Made by a program: the position numbers and the translations under genes. Positions 8,357 to 18,176 of a stretch of DNA of 64,000 nt are shown here, piece after piece. The stretch covers positions 1,488,001 through 1,552,000 of the forward strand of contig NZ_CP051625.1 of NCBI RefSeq assembly GCF_012844345.1, in the 5' to 3' direction. The DNA comes from Pseudomonas sp. gcc21 (GTDB lineage Bacteria; Pseudomonadota; Gammaproteobacteria; Pseudomonadales; Pseudomonadaceae). How positions within the stretch are numbered: position 1 is the first letter of the stretch; every line of letters starts with the position of its first letter. The notes under the pieces are model-generated. The model was not told the DNA's origin. It ran no database searches and saw only the letters and a list, made by a program, of their open reading frames with translations.

Positions 8357-9535
8357 TCAACAGCGCTCCGCGGAAGCCAGAACGACATCCTTGGCCATTG
8401 ATTGCATTATGTTCCGCCTCGCAAACTGCTCTATGAATTCTGCTCTAGGGGTTATATCAAGCTGAATTGTTTCGAATGATTCAATCGCCTGCCCTACGTT
8501 GCACGGCTCGAATACCGCTGCGTTACTGACATGAGACTTGATGAATTCAGCCGCATAGCCCGCCACGCCAGCCCAGATCGGTTTACCGAGAGCCGAATAC
8601 TCAAAAACCTTCGACGGCAATACTTTTTTGAAGGCTTCGTAATCATTGAGATGCAGGAATAAAATATCCGCCGCCTGATAGGCTGCGATAAGCTCGTTTC
8701 TTTTCACTGGAGGCAGTATCTCCACGTTATGACAACCCTTCGCTGCAAGCGCATCAGTAAGCTGCTGGCGCCTTCCTCCATCGCCAATGATTTGAAAACG
8801 GAGCCGTCCGCCATAATGCGCAGCTAGTTGAGGAATAATTAAATGCAGCCCCTGCCCTTCACCAATATTGCCTGCATACAAAACGGTTAAAGACCCGTAA
8901 CTCCGGTCACTTTCCTGGGCCCCGGCCTCAATGAATTCATCATCGATACCGTTAGTAAATAGGGAGTAACTATTGTTTGGATAGCGTTGCTCGAAGTATG
9001 GGAGGAAACCTCCCGACACTAGATTTACTTTCCCCGCCGACCTAAGCGTCCAGCGCTCAAGCAGAGTGACTATGGGCTTGATAACCATCCTCGACTTCCC
9101 CGGCAGCACGTCCTTGATGGTGTCGACAAAAATATCTCTGATATCAAGATACAGCGGCGCTTTAGCACGCCAAGCTACATATTTTGCCAGTGCTGCTGTC
9201 ATCAGCCGGGATGAGGTGCCATAAACCAGGTCATACTTCTTGCCTTTCACCAAATCCATCACACCCTTGGCGTAGGAGATGAACGCTTTCGACTGATCTA
9301 TCATGCCGCTTTTGTGGGCTGACAGCGCTAACCGGTGCACAGTGAGTCTGGAAAATTCTTCGCGCTGAGGGGCATCGCTAGAGAACGAACTGTACCGATT
9401 AGGTAATGTGGTAATAAGGTCGATGTGCGCATCATCCGGCAGCTCTTGCAGTAGAGCTTTTATCAGCGCGGTTGTTCTGAACGAGCCAGCCGAAAGGTCA
9501 GGCTGATAGTAGAAACTCAATATCAAAAACCTCAT
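8357..9535 (-). CDS. Glycosyltransferase family 4 (WbuB-like)
   Basis: This 392-residue GT-B protein opens with FLILSFYYQPD and the loop SAGSFRTTAL typical of WbuB-type GT4 enzymes. The C-terminal nucleotide-sugar domain has VLYAGNIGEGQGL (about residues 218-230), FQIIGDGGRRQQL and the Glu-rich acceptor region ending near KVFEYSALGKPIWAG (about 310-325). It should retain anomeric configuration and add a HexNAc-type sugar. It overlaps the heparinase-like gene by 4 bases upstream and nearly abuts the epimerase gene downstream, so the block is one operon. The exact linkage cannot be told. Confidence 0.85.
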   Translation of the reverse strand: MRFLILSFYYQPDLSAGSFRTTALIKALLQELPDDAHIDLITTLPNRYSSFSSDAPQREEFSRLTVHRLALSAHKSGMIDQSKAFISYAKGVMDLVKGKKYDLVYGTSSRLMTAALAKYVAWRAKAPLYLDIRDIFVDTIKDVLPGKSRMVIKPIVTLLERWTLRSAGKVNLVSGGFLPYFEQRYPNNSYSLFTNGIDDEFIEAGAQESDRSYGSLTVLYAGNIGEGQGLHLIIPQLAAHYGGRLRFQIIGDGGRRQQLTDALAAKGCHNVEILPPVKRNELIAAYQAADILFLHLNDYEAFKKVLPSKVFEYSALGKPIWAGVAGYAAEFIKSHVSNAAVFEPCNVGQAIESFETIQLDITPRAEFIEQFARRNIMQSMAKDVVLASAERC

Positions 9536-11187
9536 TCACTGCTACTCCACTGAATACGTGTTACCAGTTTTCCGCAGCTGAAGACCGCCTCTATGCACTG
9601 GTTTTCGATGACCTCACCGAACCGCGGGTGCCAGGTCGCGGGCTTTAAACGCACCTGCTCCGCGCCCTCAAATATGACTTGAACATGGTCTGCTGTATCG
9701 ACCGCAGCGGTGAACACACCGTCCCGGTTTACAAATGTGACATCCGGATGCACGTATAAACGCGCAACAGCCACCCCATGAGGCCCGTCAACGGCGTCGC
9801 TGACCTCGAGTGATCTTTCTTCAAACTGCCATGCCCGTGAATGGACGTTCCGCCCTACCAGCCGTTGGTAGCCAGTATGTTTTGCCTTTATGACAACAAC
9901 CCTATCCCCATCCGCGAAGCTCTCGACCGTTGGATAAGCCCTGCGCGCCACGCGAAATCCCGCCCATACTTCTGACGAATTCTTTCCATCAATTTCAACG
10001 GTGTTGTGGGCAGCGGTGCTTCGTTGTCGATGGCGCTCGGCATTTTCCCCGTATTGCGAGGTGCCCGAGTTCACGAAGACCCTCTTGCCAAATATGCTCA
10101 TCTCAAAGCTAAGCGTGTCCGCGTGAGCATGGCCCGGCTGATAATCTGGCCCGACTCGCGCCAGATCAATCAGCGCCTTGGTCTCGCCAGGCAACGAAAC
10201 CGCAGCGTACCCGCTCGGGGCATTGAAGGTAGCGGTAACGAGGTCAGCGGGAACAGCACTTGGCGGCGCCAAACCCAGCGATTCTGCGTAGCTGCTCAGC
10301 GCTGCAAATGAAGGCCCTATACCAAACGCTGCGTCGTTGAAGAAAGGAATCTCACCGTCCGGGTGAAGCATCGACAGATGCCATTTCAAACCCCGCTCCA
10401 CCACAGCACGCCATTGTCTCGCGCGCAGCGTCAGACCCGGAAGACTTGAAGATTGTGCGAGTTTTACCAGGTCGCACATATCCCAAAGCAGTATCGAGTG
10501 GTACATGGGGGACAGTTCAAAATGAGCCCCATCACTTAAGAACTGTTCGTCAACCTGTCTGTCAAGAATACCCAAGCCTTGCGCAAGCCACGAATCAGCT
10601 AGAGGCCCATTCAGAAAAGCGCCTGCAAACACCAGCGCCTTACCGTTAGCGAAAATATGGTTCCCCAAGATATGGTGCTCGATCTGCCGGCTCAGTGATT
10701 GAGCCTGCATCGCAAGGCTAGACAACCACCGCGGGTCCAAACTTGTTTGACGCCCAAGCCACTTAACCAAATTCACAATTCGCAGAGATAGCGGATAAGG
10801 CTCCCAGCCGTTCCCGGTAACAGGCGGATTACCTGCTATCCAGGCATCCACAAGCTCCCTGGCTAACCGGTCATCTTCCGCATCCACTGCGTTCAAATCA
10901 TCTAGGTAGTGGAGGTTATAAAGCCACAACTTATCGAGGGCCGGGTCGTTCCATTCGCCTTGCCCGCCCAACGTTGCGGTTTTTCCCAGAAACGTAAACT
11001 TTTCACCGTCCAGCGTGGACCGATAAGCATACGAGGGAAACTCCCACTGCTCAGCTCCACGTGGAGACACGAGCTCCATCACCTCGGGTGTTTTTCTGGT
11101 AACAAACCGGTAATAGATCTGGTAAACGATTTGGCGAGCAGTAAGATGGCGGGCAGTTTCAAATAATAATTTGGTGCGGCTTGGCAT
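9532..11187 (-). CDS. Heparinase II/III family protein (polysaccharide lyase-like)
   Basis: A 551-residue protein with an N-terminal alpha-barrel-like half (LWLYNLHYLDDLNAV, WLGRQTSLDPRW, HILGNHIFANGKAL) and a C-terminal beta-sheet half with GHAHADTLSFEM (about 353-364) and HNTVEIDGKNSSEVW (about 393-407), which are the family's conserved blocks. The family cleaves uronic-acid-containing polysaccharides by beta-elimination. No signal peptide is evident, which is unusual for a lyase but common for homologues inside O-antigen clusters with wecB/wecC. It sits directly after wecB and overlaps the GT4 gene by 4 bases. Its job in synthesis is not established; ManNAcA made by WecBC would be a plausible uronic substrate. 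Confidence 0.85.
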   Translation of the reverse strand: MPSRTKLLFETARHLTARQIVYQIYYRFVTRKTPEVMELVSPRGAEQWEFPSYAYRSTLDGEKFTFLGKTATLGGQGEWNDPALDKLWLYNLHYLDDLNAVDAEDDRLARELVDAWIAGNPPVTGNGWEPYPLSLRIVNLVKWLGRQTSLDPRWLSSLAMQAQSLSRQIEHHILGNHIFANGKALVFAGAFLNGPLADSWLAQGLGILDRQVDEQFLSDGAHFELSPMYHSILLWDMCDLVKLAQSSSLPGLTLRARQWRAVVERGLKWHLSMLHPDGEIPFFNDAAFGIGPSFAALSSYAESLGLAPPSAVPADLVTATFNAPSGYAAVSLPGETKALIDLARVGPDYQPGHAHADTLSFEMSIFGKRVFVNSGTSQYGENAERHRQRSTAAHNTVEIDGKNSSEVWAGFRVARRAYPTVESFADGDRVVVIKAKHTGYQRLVGRNVHSRAWQFEERSLEVSDAVDGPHGVAVARLYVHPDVTFVNRDGVFTAAVDTADHVQVIFEGAEQVRLKPATWHPRFGEVIENQCIEAVFSCGKLVTRIQWSSSE

Positions 11188-11266
11188 GCGTCATCCAGGG
11201 ACAGAAGGTGATTGGCAACGGAGCACACGAGTAGCCCATGGCTGTCCGACTACCTACGGCTAGTCC

Positions 11267-12403
11267 TTACGGAAGATTCTTCAGAAACTCGAGGATGCGC
11301 TGGCTTGCCTTCCCATCCCCATAAGGGTTATGAGCTGCAGACATTCGCTCATACTGGTCGGCATCATCTATGAGTTCCTGGACGGCAGAAATAATAACCT
11401 CGGCATTGGTCCCAACAAGCTTCACCGTACCTGCTTCAACCGCTTCTGGCCGCTCAGTTGTATCTCGCATTACCAGGACAGGCTTCCCAAGCCCAGGGGC
11501 CTCCTCCTGAACGCCGCCACTGTCGGTTAGCACCAGATAAGCGCCTTTCATCAAATACACAAAGGGCTCGTAACCCAGCGGTTGGATTAAATGCACATTA
11601 GAGGACCCAGCCAACAAACGCTTTACAGGCTCCTGCACATTGGGGTTTAGATGCACCGGATAAATGAAGTGTGTTTCAGGGTTCGCCACGGCCAATTGGC
11701 TTAGCGCCTTGCAGATATTCTCAAAACCCTCACCAAAATTCTCCCGGCGATGACCTGTTACCAGCACATACCGATTGCTCAATACATCAGTTTTGAGCCC
11801 CGCGTCCTGCAAAGCTGATTGTATGTTTGCTTGCAATTCGGTGGACTGCTCAATCTTCTTTACCACCCACTGCAGCGCGTCAATGACCGTATTGCCAGTA
11901 ACAGTGATTGTGTCAGCTGCAATATGCTCATGCAGCAAAGCATCCTGGTTGCGCTTGGTAGGCGCGAAATGCACAGCAGCCAATCGCCCAGTGAGAACAC
12001 GATTAGCCTCTTCCGGCCACGGTGAATACAAATTCCCGGTACGTAGGCCTGCTTCAACGTGTCCTACCGGAATTTGCTGATAAAAGGCAGCCAGCGTTGT
12101 AGCAAAGGTGGTGGCTGTATCGCCATGCACCAGAACCATATCCGGCTGAAAATCCTTCAGCACATCACGGAGGCCAAGCAATACCCCAGAGGTAATGTCG
12201 TAAAGGTCCTGCCCGCCCTTCATCAGGTCCAAATCAAAATCGGGGGTGATCTCAAACAGCTCAAGCACCTGGTCAAGCATTTCACGGTGCTGGGCTGTCA
12301 CGCACACCTTCGCATCAAAATAGCTGTCTTCGGCCAAGGCTTTAACCAAGGGGGCCATCTTTATAGCTTCCGGACGCGTACCGAAGATGGACAGAACCTT
12401 CAT
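11267..12403 (-). CDS. wecB: UDP-N-acetylglucosamine 2-epimerase, non-hydrolysing
   Basis: This 378-residue protein has the family blocks in order: [14 protein letters not shown] (7-20), [15 protein letters not shown] (about 94-108), [11 protein letters not shown] (about 114-124), TGHRREN and [19 protein letters not shown]. It interconverts UDP-GlcNAc and UDP-ManNAc in the cytosol. Full length compared with relatives. The start codon overlaps the wecC stop by one base (TAATG), a tight coupling with the enzyme that uses its product. Together with WecC it should supply UDP-ManNAcA for the first polysaccharide. Confidence 0.95.
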   Translation of the reverse strand: MKVLSIFGTRPEAIKMAPLVKALAEDSYFDAKVCVTAQHREMLDQVLELFEITPDFDLDLMKGGQDLYDITSGVLLGLRDVLKDFQPDMVLVHGDTATTFATTLAAFYQQIPVGHVEAGLRTGNLYSPWPEEANRVLTGRLAAVHFAPTKRNQDALLHEHIAADTITVTGNTVIDALQWVVKKIEQSTELQANIQSALQDAGLKTDVLSNRYVLVTGHRRENFGEGFENICKALSQLAVANPETHFIYPVHLNPNVQEPVKRLLAGSSNVHLIQPLGYEPFVYLMKGAYLVLTDSGGVQEEAPGLGKPVLVMRDTTERPEAVEAGTVKLVGTNAEVIISAVQELIDDADQYERMSAAHNPYGDGKASQRILEFLKNLP

Positions 12404-13620
12404 TACTTTGTCACCCCGCAGAAATCCAGCACTACCTTGTCGCCAGGAATTTCGAGTTGCTTGAATTCTTTGTGAGCAACCAGGAACACTACAATATCCG
12501 CATGTTCAACCGCTTGATTTACCTCGGTAATTTTGTAATAGGCGTGTTCATGAATGTTCGGCTCAACGATAAAATAAGCTTCATCGCCCGCTTCTTGCAG
12601 TACTTTTTGCGCGATATAAACGGCAGGAGACTGGCGCAAATCATCGATATTGGGCTTGAAGGCGAGGCCCAACAAGGCAACGGAAGGAGCCTTACCCTGC
12701 TGGACGGCAAAGTCACGAATCGCATGCCTTACCTTCTCAGCACACCAGAACGCCTTGTAGTTGTTAATCTCTCGCGCCTTGCCAATGATCTGCGACTCCA
12801 TGGGGAATTCAGAGGTTATGAAGTAAGGATCAACAGCGATGCAATGCCCCCCTACTCCGCTTCCCGGCTGCAATATGGTCACCCGAGGGTGTCGGTTGGC
12901 CAGATGGATAAGCTCCCAAACATCAATGCCAGCTTTGTCACAAATTAGCGATAGTTCGTTTGCAAAAGCAATTTGCACATCACGGCTGGCGTTTTCCGTC
13001 AGCTTGCACATCTCGGCAGTACGCGCATTGGTGCGGTGAAGCTCGCCTTTAACGAATTGCTGATAAAACGCGCATGCCTTTTGCGTGGAAGCTTCATCCA
13101 CGCCGCCGATCACACGGTCGTTATGTACCAGCTCGTACATCACATTACCGGGCAGCACGCGTTCCGGGCAGTAGGCAACGTACAGCTTATCTTTTAGCTC
13201 TGGACGTCGTGCGTAGATGAAGTCGCCCATGCGCTCAGTAGTGCCCACCGGGGACGTGGACTCGATAATGTACAAGTCTCCTTCCTTCAGTAGCGGTAAA
13301 ATACTTTCTGTAGCTGCCTGAATATAAGAGACGTCCGGTTCGTGGCTTCCGCCCTTGAAAGGCGTAGGCACGACCACCAAATAAACATCCGCCGCTACTG
13401 CTTTGGTGTCCGCACGCAAAAAACCTGCTGAGACAGCACTCCCCACCGCAGCATCTAAATCAGGTTCAACGATGTGGATTTTACCAGCATTGATGATATC
13501 GACCACTTTTTGGGAGATATCTACACCGTGTACCGGTATATTATTTGACGCGATTAAGGCAGATGTTGGAAGACCGATATAACCCAACCCCAGCGTACAC
13601 ACCTTGGCTTCATAATTCAT
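12403..13620 (-). CDS. wecC: UDP-N-acetyl-D-mannosamine dehydrogenase
   Basis: This 405-residue UDP-sugar dehydrogenase has the NAD-binding [10 protein letters not shown] (11-20), the ESTSPVGTT block (120-128), CPERVLPG (151-158) and the catalytic Cys260 in [11 protein letters not shown]. It oxidises UDP-ManNAc to UDP-ManNAcA in two NAD+-dependent steps. WecC is preferred over other dehydrogenases of this family because of its one-base overlap with wecB, its length and the [12 protein letters not shown] loop. Its supply of a uronic sugar fits the acidic polymer suggested by the nearby lyase-like and pyruvyltransferase genes. Confidence 0.93.
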   Translation of the reverse strand: MNYEAKVCTLGLGYIGLPTSALIASNNIPVHGVDISQKVVDIINAGKIHIVEPDLDAAVGSAVSAGFLRADTKAVAADVYLVVVPTPFKGGSHEPDVSYIQAATESILPLLKEGDLYIIESTSPVGTTERMGDFIYARRPELKDKLYVAYCPERVLPGNVMYELVHNDRVIGGVDEASTQKACAFYQQFVKGELHRTNARTAEMCKLTENASRDVQIAFANELSLICDKAGIDVWELIHLANRHPRVTILQPGSGVGGHCIAVDPYFITSEFPMESQIIGKAREINNYKAFWCAEKVRHAIRDFAVQQGKAPSVALLGLAFKPNIDDLRQSPAVYIAQKVLQEAGDEAYFIVEPNIHEHAYYKITEVNQAVEHADIVVFLVAHKEFKQLEIPGDKVVLDFCGVTK

Positions 13621-13623
13621 TAA

Positions 13624-14928
13624 TCACCTCACATCTAAATGTTGGACCAAATACATCATTTTACCTCTCGAACTTTTTTCAACCTCGTCATCGGACACTA
13701 TTCTACTCGAAACACGAAAATCCTTTAGATTTCTAGAGAACTCATCATGTATCTCACGCCGGATCTCGTCGAAAGGAAGTTTAGTATCGTGCCGCGGCAA
13801 GATACGCAGCTCTATAGCGCCGTATTCGTATTGGTGTATCTGGTAGTACAATACCTCAGACTGCATTGCAGAATGCAGATTAAGGGCTGCACTAGAAATC
13901 TTTTTGTCCTTGCTTAAATAAACAAAGTCCTTTCCCCAGCGACTAGTCACATCAGTCAAAAAAACAGCATCATCTCTAAATACTATTTGCGCACCGTCCC
14001 CAACCTTATAATTGATCAACGGCAACGCTCTATTAACAAACGACGTAACCACCAGCTCCCCTCCTACGACTCTAGGCCAGCCGTAGCTAGTGAATACCTT
14101 ATAGTGCCCACTGGCATCGAAATCCGCCGCTATCAAGGCCCTCTCAGATTGACCGTAAAAGGACACCACTGGGCAACTAAAAAACTCTTTTATACGGCGT
14201 TTCAAATGAACGTCAGCAGCCTCACTAACAAGAAACACTCCCTTTAAAGTGGGAGAAAACTTCAAAAACCTGAAATATTGGATACACTCCAAGACTAGCG
14301 AAGGGTAACCATGAATATATTTAATATTGAACCGAGAGAACGCGCTAACTAGCTGATGAGCATTGCTAAAAGACAACTTAAAGGTATCAACCACCACCTC
14401 ATTGTATACCGGACTGTACTCCACAACTTTCTCATCAGATAAGCTTTTCCCCCTAAGAGTAAGCTTCGTATGCTTCTTACGACTGTACCCTGTCACACCC
14501 CATATTGAGTGAACGTACGCCCATTCGATGCCAAACAGCTCATTAGCGATCCTTATGGTTGTAGGTCGTCGACCAGTCCCGCCGGTGGTCGTAATAAATG
14601 AGTTGAGTGATCCATACTCTGAGGACGCGTAGTAATCGAGATTTTGCGACAGTTCATCTGCGGAAACTAGAGGAAGATTTTCCAGGACTGCTAAAGCGTT
14701 ATGCTCATTCACGTCTCTCGGTATGTTATCCTTACCGTATTGCGTATACTTTCGAGCGTAGTTCAATGTTTCCGCAAGGTAGCGCCCAGCCACATAATCT
14801 TTTGTAGTAATGTTATCTAGGGTTGGTCGATATTTTTTTCCAAAAAGAATTGCATCTGGCGTAAACTTGAGAAACCCTAGAAACTTCTTAGGGGTACCAT
14901 CATATATCTTCTTCAAAATACTCAGCAT
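13624..14928 (-). CDS. CapK / PaaK-like adenylate-forming protein
   Basis: About 434 residues from the ATG at 14928, which has GAGG about 11 bases upstream; a GTG at 14940 would add four residues. The protein contains a PaaK/CapK-type core: the Thr/Gly phosphate loop TTGGTGRRPT (about 105-118) and SFYGQSERALIAADF (about residues 260-275), matching ANL-fold relatives of phenylacetate-CoA ligase. Homologues are common in capsule and O-antigen clusters, where they are thought to activate an acid for attachment to a sugar, but no member of this branch has a function I can assign with certainty. The spacing to wecC is only a few bases. Base composition is AT-rich like its upstream neighbours. Confidence 0.75.
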   Translation of the reverse strand: MLSILKKIYDGTPKKFLGFLKFTPDAILFGKKYRPTLDNITTKDYVAGRYLAETLNYARKYTQYGKDNIPRDVNEHNALAVLENLPLVSADELSQNLDYYASSEYGSLNSFITTTGGTGRRPTTIRIANELFGIEWAYVHSIWGVTGYSRKKHTKLTLRGKSLSDEKVVEYSPVYNEVVVDTFKLSFSNAHQLVSAFSRFNIKYIHGYPSLVLECIQYFRFLKFSPTLKGVFLVSEAADVHLKRRIKEFFSCPVVSFYGQSERALIAADFDASGHYKVFTSYGWPRVVGGELVVTSFVNRALPLINYKVGDGAQIVFRDDAVFLTDVTSRWGKDFVYLSKDKKISSAALNLHSAMQSEVLYYQIHQYEYGAIELRILPRHDTKLPFDEIRREIHDEFSRNLKDFRVSSRIVSDDEVEKSSRGKMMYLVQHLDVR

Positions 14929-15134
14929 CGATCTGCGCACCTCAGATGTGATAGTTTAATATTTATTTAATTCTCAGCTCCTTGATCAACATCGTGGCAA
15001 GCACTGCATAATTACACATTACTTCTGGGCTTGAACACAAATTCGGCACATATAATTTTCACCATGAAGCGCACCCGCCAGATTTAATCTATTTGTTTGA
15101 ATTGGCGTTTACGCTTCTAGCCACACTCTGCGCA

Positions 15135-16028
15135 TCAACCACGCATCACGTCCAAGACATCCTGTATAGATGAAAGGCCCGTCACGTTCGGACAACCTTC
15201 ATAATCCAAAACATAGTTCAACATACCCAGAAAACTGTCTTTATTGTCCAGCTCGTATGTAAATACAAACCCAGGCCTATCGACCACATCACTAGCCAAG
15301 CATTTAACACCACACAGACCCGCCTCTAATAAAGCCACGGACATACCATCGCTTCGAGTGGGCCTTATATACAAATCGAACTCACGAACCATCCTCATAA
15401 AATCCTGCGGCTCATCAATATACGAGACACCTGGACGACCCTCAAATTTTTGTCGATAGGACCTACTCAAATCTATAATTGTGAGATTACAAACCGCTAC
15501 AATATCATCGAGACAGTCCAGTATAAAATCAGCCCCATACACCGACTTACGATCTTTTTCTGAACTATTATTAATATAAAGCAAAACTTCTCGCCCAGTC
15601 GGCCTTGTAGAATCAACCTTGCCGGGAAACTGGTTTTCACGGAAAATGGTTGAATGCATGAAGGTCTTTACACCTAAACCAATGAGTTGATCTCGCACTT
15701 TTTGATTTAAACAAAAAACGCCATCAACCAGGAATAATGAGCACTTGACAAGAAGGCTTGTTAACTCAAACTCTCCGCCATGCTTTACAATGAAAACTTT
15801 ATCAAAGAAGAGCTTACCGATCAGCACATATACAAGCCGCTTCACCTCATTAGAGCAATTTATATGTAAAATACTGTCATGATACAAAAACAGTTTGCGC
15901 AATTTTATAAATTCATGATTTGCGTGTTTTTTTGACCTAATCGCCTGAGAAAAGTATTTCAGAAACACGGTCACACCACCCACCGGTGGAGGTAAGCCAC
16001 CGGTACTAACGACTCTAATCATAGTCAT
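15135..16028 (-). CDS. Glycosyltransferase, GT4-like, short
   Basis: The 297-residue protein starts with RVVSTGGLPPPVGGVTVFL, a GT-B acceptor-domain opening, and has a C-terminal donor-domain motif DLYIRPTRSDGMSVALLEAG (about 225-244) with the Glu pattern of GT4 enzymes. The C-terminal domain is somewhat short for the family (usual 350-400). The ATG at 16028 directly follows the upstream TGA (TGAATG); a second ATG at 16022 is possible. It belongs to the AT-rich assembly block of the first polysaccharide. Sugar specificity unknown. Confidence 0.75.
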   Translation of the reverse strand: MTMIRVVSTGGLPPPVGGVTVFLKYFSQAIRSKKHANHEFIKLRKLFLYHDSILHINCSNEVKRLVYVLIGKLFFDKVFIVKHGGEFELTSLLVKCSLFLVDGVFCLNQKVRDQLIGLGVKTFMHSTIFRENQFPGKVDSTRPTGREVLLYINNSSEKDRKSVYGADFILDCLDDIVAVCNLTIIDLSRSYRQKFEGRPGVSYIDEPQDFMRMVREFDLYIRPTRSDGMSVALLEAGLCGVKCLASDVVDRPGFVFTYELDNKDSFLGMLNYVLDYEGCPNVTGLSSIQDVLDVMRG

Positions 16029-17021
16029 TCACCAAACGTACTGGGAAACTTTTCTATGGATCAGATCCAGTGTCTCCTGTGTATATACTTTTTTCAAATC
16101 AGAGGAATTTACAAACGCACCATCTTCCATAACCACAGCACAATCATGGAAGATATCTGAATAGTCACCAACCCACTTGGTCATTATAGGAATTACACCT
16201 CGTGCCGCATACTCCAAAAACTTGATCGGTGAAGCAGTGACATTCACCAAATTGTTATCCCTGCATATAAAGCCAAAATCTGCATTATCTAGTTCCTCAC
16301 GGACAACTTCCCAGTCACCGCCAACCACATTCGCCTGTAGACCGAAGCGTTCCAATATGGTTGTTGCCTTGACAGCCTGCCTAGTGACGACTGTTAGAGA
16401 ATATTCGCTATCGAAATTCGAAAGAATCTTACATACCATATCAAATCGCTGCCATTCACTCATCGATCCGACGTAAATAAAACGTGATACATCTAATGCG
16501 CCGTTACCCTCATCGATAATTTTCCGCCTGACTTTTCTTTTAGAGACCAGACACGGTGTTACCCGGGAGACCGAGATGGGATAACGCGATTCCAAGTGTT
16601 TTTTCATATTCTCGGATACTGTCTCTACTATATTCGCCGACCGGACGGAAAACGTCTGCAGTGAATCGAGAACTAAATATCTTAAGTTTCCACGGCCCCT
16701 TGTCCTAGACTCCTCAGCGACCAAACCACGGACATCTATCGTTATCTTAGCTTTCATAAGCAGACAGCGCACTAGAAAATACACATATAAATAATCAAAG
16801 ACACTACGAGTATAGACAATATCAGAGGCTCTCAACTCTTTAACAAATTCAAAAAACGTGCTTACGAGCGCAATGCTTTTCAAATCCAGAGCTGAACTAT
16901 CTTGATGAGCCTTGCGCATGAAGAATATAACGTCCTCCACGCCTTCAAATTTATCGAAAACCTGAGAGCTCACCACACCGTCTGATAGTCCGTTAGGTAC
17001 AACCACCAATAGTTTACCCAC
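16029..17021 (-). CDS. Glycosyltransferase, GT-B fold, family 4-like
   Basis: About 330 residues. I choose the GTG at 17021, seven bases after GGAG; the codon before it is a TTG that would also be in frame. A GT-B architecture is suggested by the N-terminal LLVVVPNGLSDGVVSS and the C-terminal RFIYVGSMSEWQRFDMV (about 185-201) and ASPIKFLEYAARGVIPIMT (about 267-285), the last being the donor-site loop with Glu. It probably adds one sugar of the first polysaccharide repeat. The gene abuts the next one with no gap. Confidence 0.75.
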   Translation of the reverse strand: MGKLLVVVPNGLSDGVVSSQVFDKFEGVEDVIFFMRKAHQDSSALDLKSIALVSTFFEFVKELRASDIVYTRSVFDYLYVYFLVRCLLMKAKITIDVRGLVAEESRTRGRGNLRYLVLDSLQTFSVRSANIVETVSENMKKHLESRYPISVSRVTPCLVSKRKVRRKIIDEGNGALDVSRFIYVGSMSEWQRFDMVCKILSNFDSEYSLTVVTRQAVKATTILERFGLQANVVGGDWEVVREELDNADFGFICRDNNLVNVTASPIKFLEYAARGVIPIMTKWVGDYSDIFHDCAVVMEDGAFVNSSDLKKVYTQETLDLIHRKVSQYVW

Positions 17022-17169
17022 CAACGAGCTCCATCAAAATTGTTCAAAGAATGGCCGACCAGTTGCAATCGGATGCGGGATATATGAATTATAGCAATAG
17101 GCGGTCATGCAGAGCCGCTCAGCTCATCGGCATGTTATTCACATCAAAGCGAACTCTATCAACGGTCAT

Positions 17170-18174
17170 TCAATGAGGGACCTCCAACAGTTTTTTGTAT
17201 ATAGACTCCAATTCACAAGCCACCCCCTCCCAAGTAGGCTGCTCGATCAAACTACTTCTAGAATAAGAACTCTGGCCCATAGCTTTAGCTATCGCCTTCG
17301 TAATATCAGCGGTGTCCATCGGGTGGAACTTCGTCGTACCTTGTTCTAAAAACGGTTGCAATGGAAACTGGTTTGATACAGCTAAATTGCAATCGAAGCT
17401 AGCCGCCTCAATCAAGGTTAAAGGTTGAACCTCCGATATGCTTGGCAAGCAAAAAACCGCGGCACGTTCATACAAAGTTCGCATTTGCTCCGAGCCATAG
17501 GCCAGCTCACCATAGAACTTAATGTTTGGGAGCCCTTCGGCAGCAACACTACAACGCAGCTTATAAGACTCGTCTTTCATAGGGCCGACAAGAGCTAGAT
17601 CATAATCTATATTTTTAAAAGCCTTTATTAAGGAAAGCTGGTTCTTGCGTTCACACACCTCTCCCACACATAGCACTAACTGCTCTTTAGGCGTATTAGA
17701 TTGCCCGCCAGATAGGTTTATATCTATACCATTTGGGATAATTCGAATATTCTCTTGCGGGATATCAAAAAAGTCTACAAGTAACGCGGACTCTTGTTTA
17801 TTCAAAGCAATTAAACAGTCCGCAGACTTCAACATCAGCTTGCTAAGTTTGGTTTCGGTTAAAAAACCAGGAACTTTATTAGCCAGAGCATTCTTCATCC
17901 TACCTTTTATAGTTCTTTCGCCAAACATATTGATAACTGATGACACTACAACAGGCTTATCTAGAATTCGGAAATGATCTGCAACTTTTTTTGAAGACGA
18001 ATGCGAACCAAACACATGGCATACATCGTAACTATCAAACTCATCCATAAGAAAATTATGTACAAAAACTTGATGACCAATTCTCTCTAAGGACTGTTTA
18101 GTGAAATTTATTTGGCGAGCCATTCCACCTTTACCTAGCCCTACATGAGGATAGGACACGAATAATACTTTCAT
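17170..18174 (-). CDS. Glycosyltransferase family 4
   Basis: This 334-residue GT-B enzyme has an N-terminal Gly-rich loop HVGLGKGGMARQI (10-22), the mid-protein IIPNGIDINL (about 143-152) marking the domain hinge, LVLCVGEVCERKNQLSLIKA starting the donor domain, and the donor-binding SISEVQPLTLIEAASFD (about 244-260) with its E-x7-E motif. It is the clearest GT4 of the three adjacent transferases. It is two bases downstream of the polymerase gene. Linkage and donor unknown. Confidence 0.85.
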   Translation of the reverse strand: MKVLFVSYPHVGLGKGGMARQINFTKQSLERIGHQVFVHNFLMDEFDSYDVCHVFGSHSSSKKVADHFRILDKPVVVSSVINMFGERTIKGRMKNALANKVPGFLTETKLSKLMLKSADCLIALNKQESALLVDFFDIPQENIRIIPNGIDINLSGGQSNTPKEQLVLCVGEVCERKNQLSLIKAFKNIDYDLALVGPMKDESYKLRCSVAAEGLPNIKFYGELAYGSEQMRTLYERAAVFCLPSISEVQPLTLIEAASFDCNLAVSNQFPLQPFLEQGTTKFHPMDTADITKAIAKAMGQSSYSRSSLIEQPTWEGVACELESIYKKLLEVPH

Positions 18175-18176
18175 CT

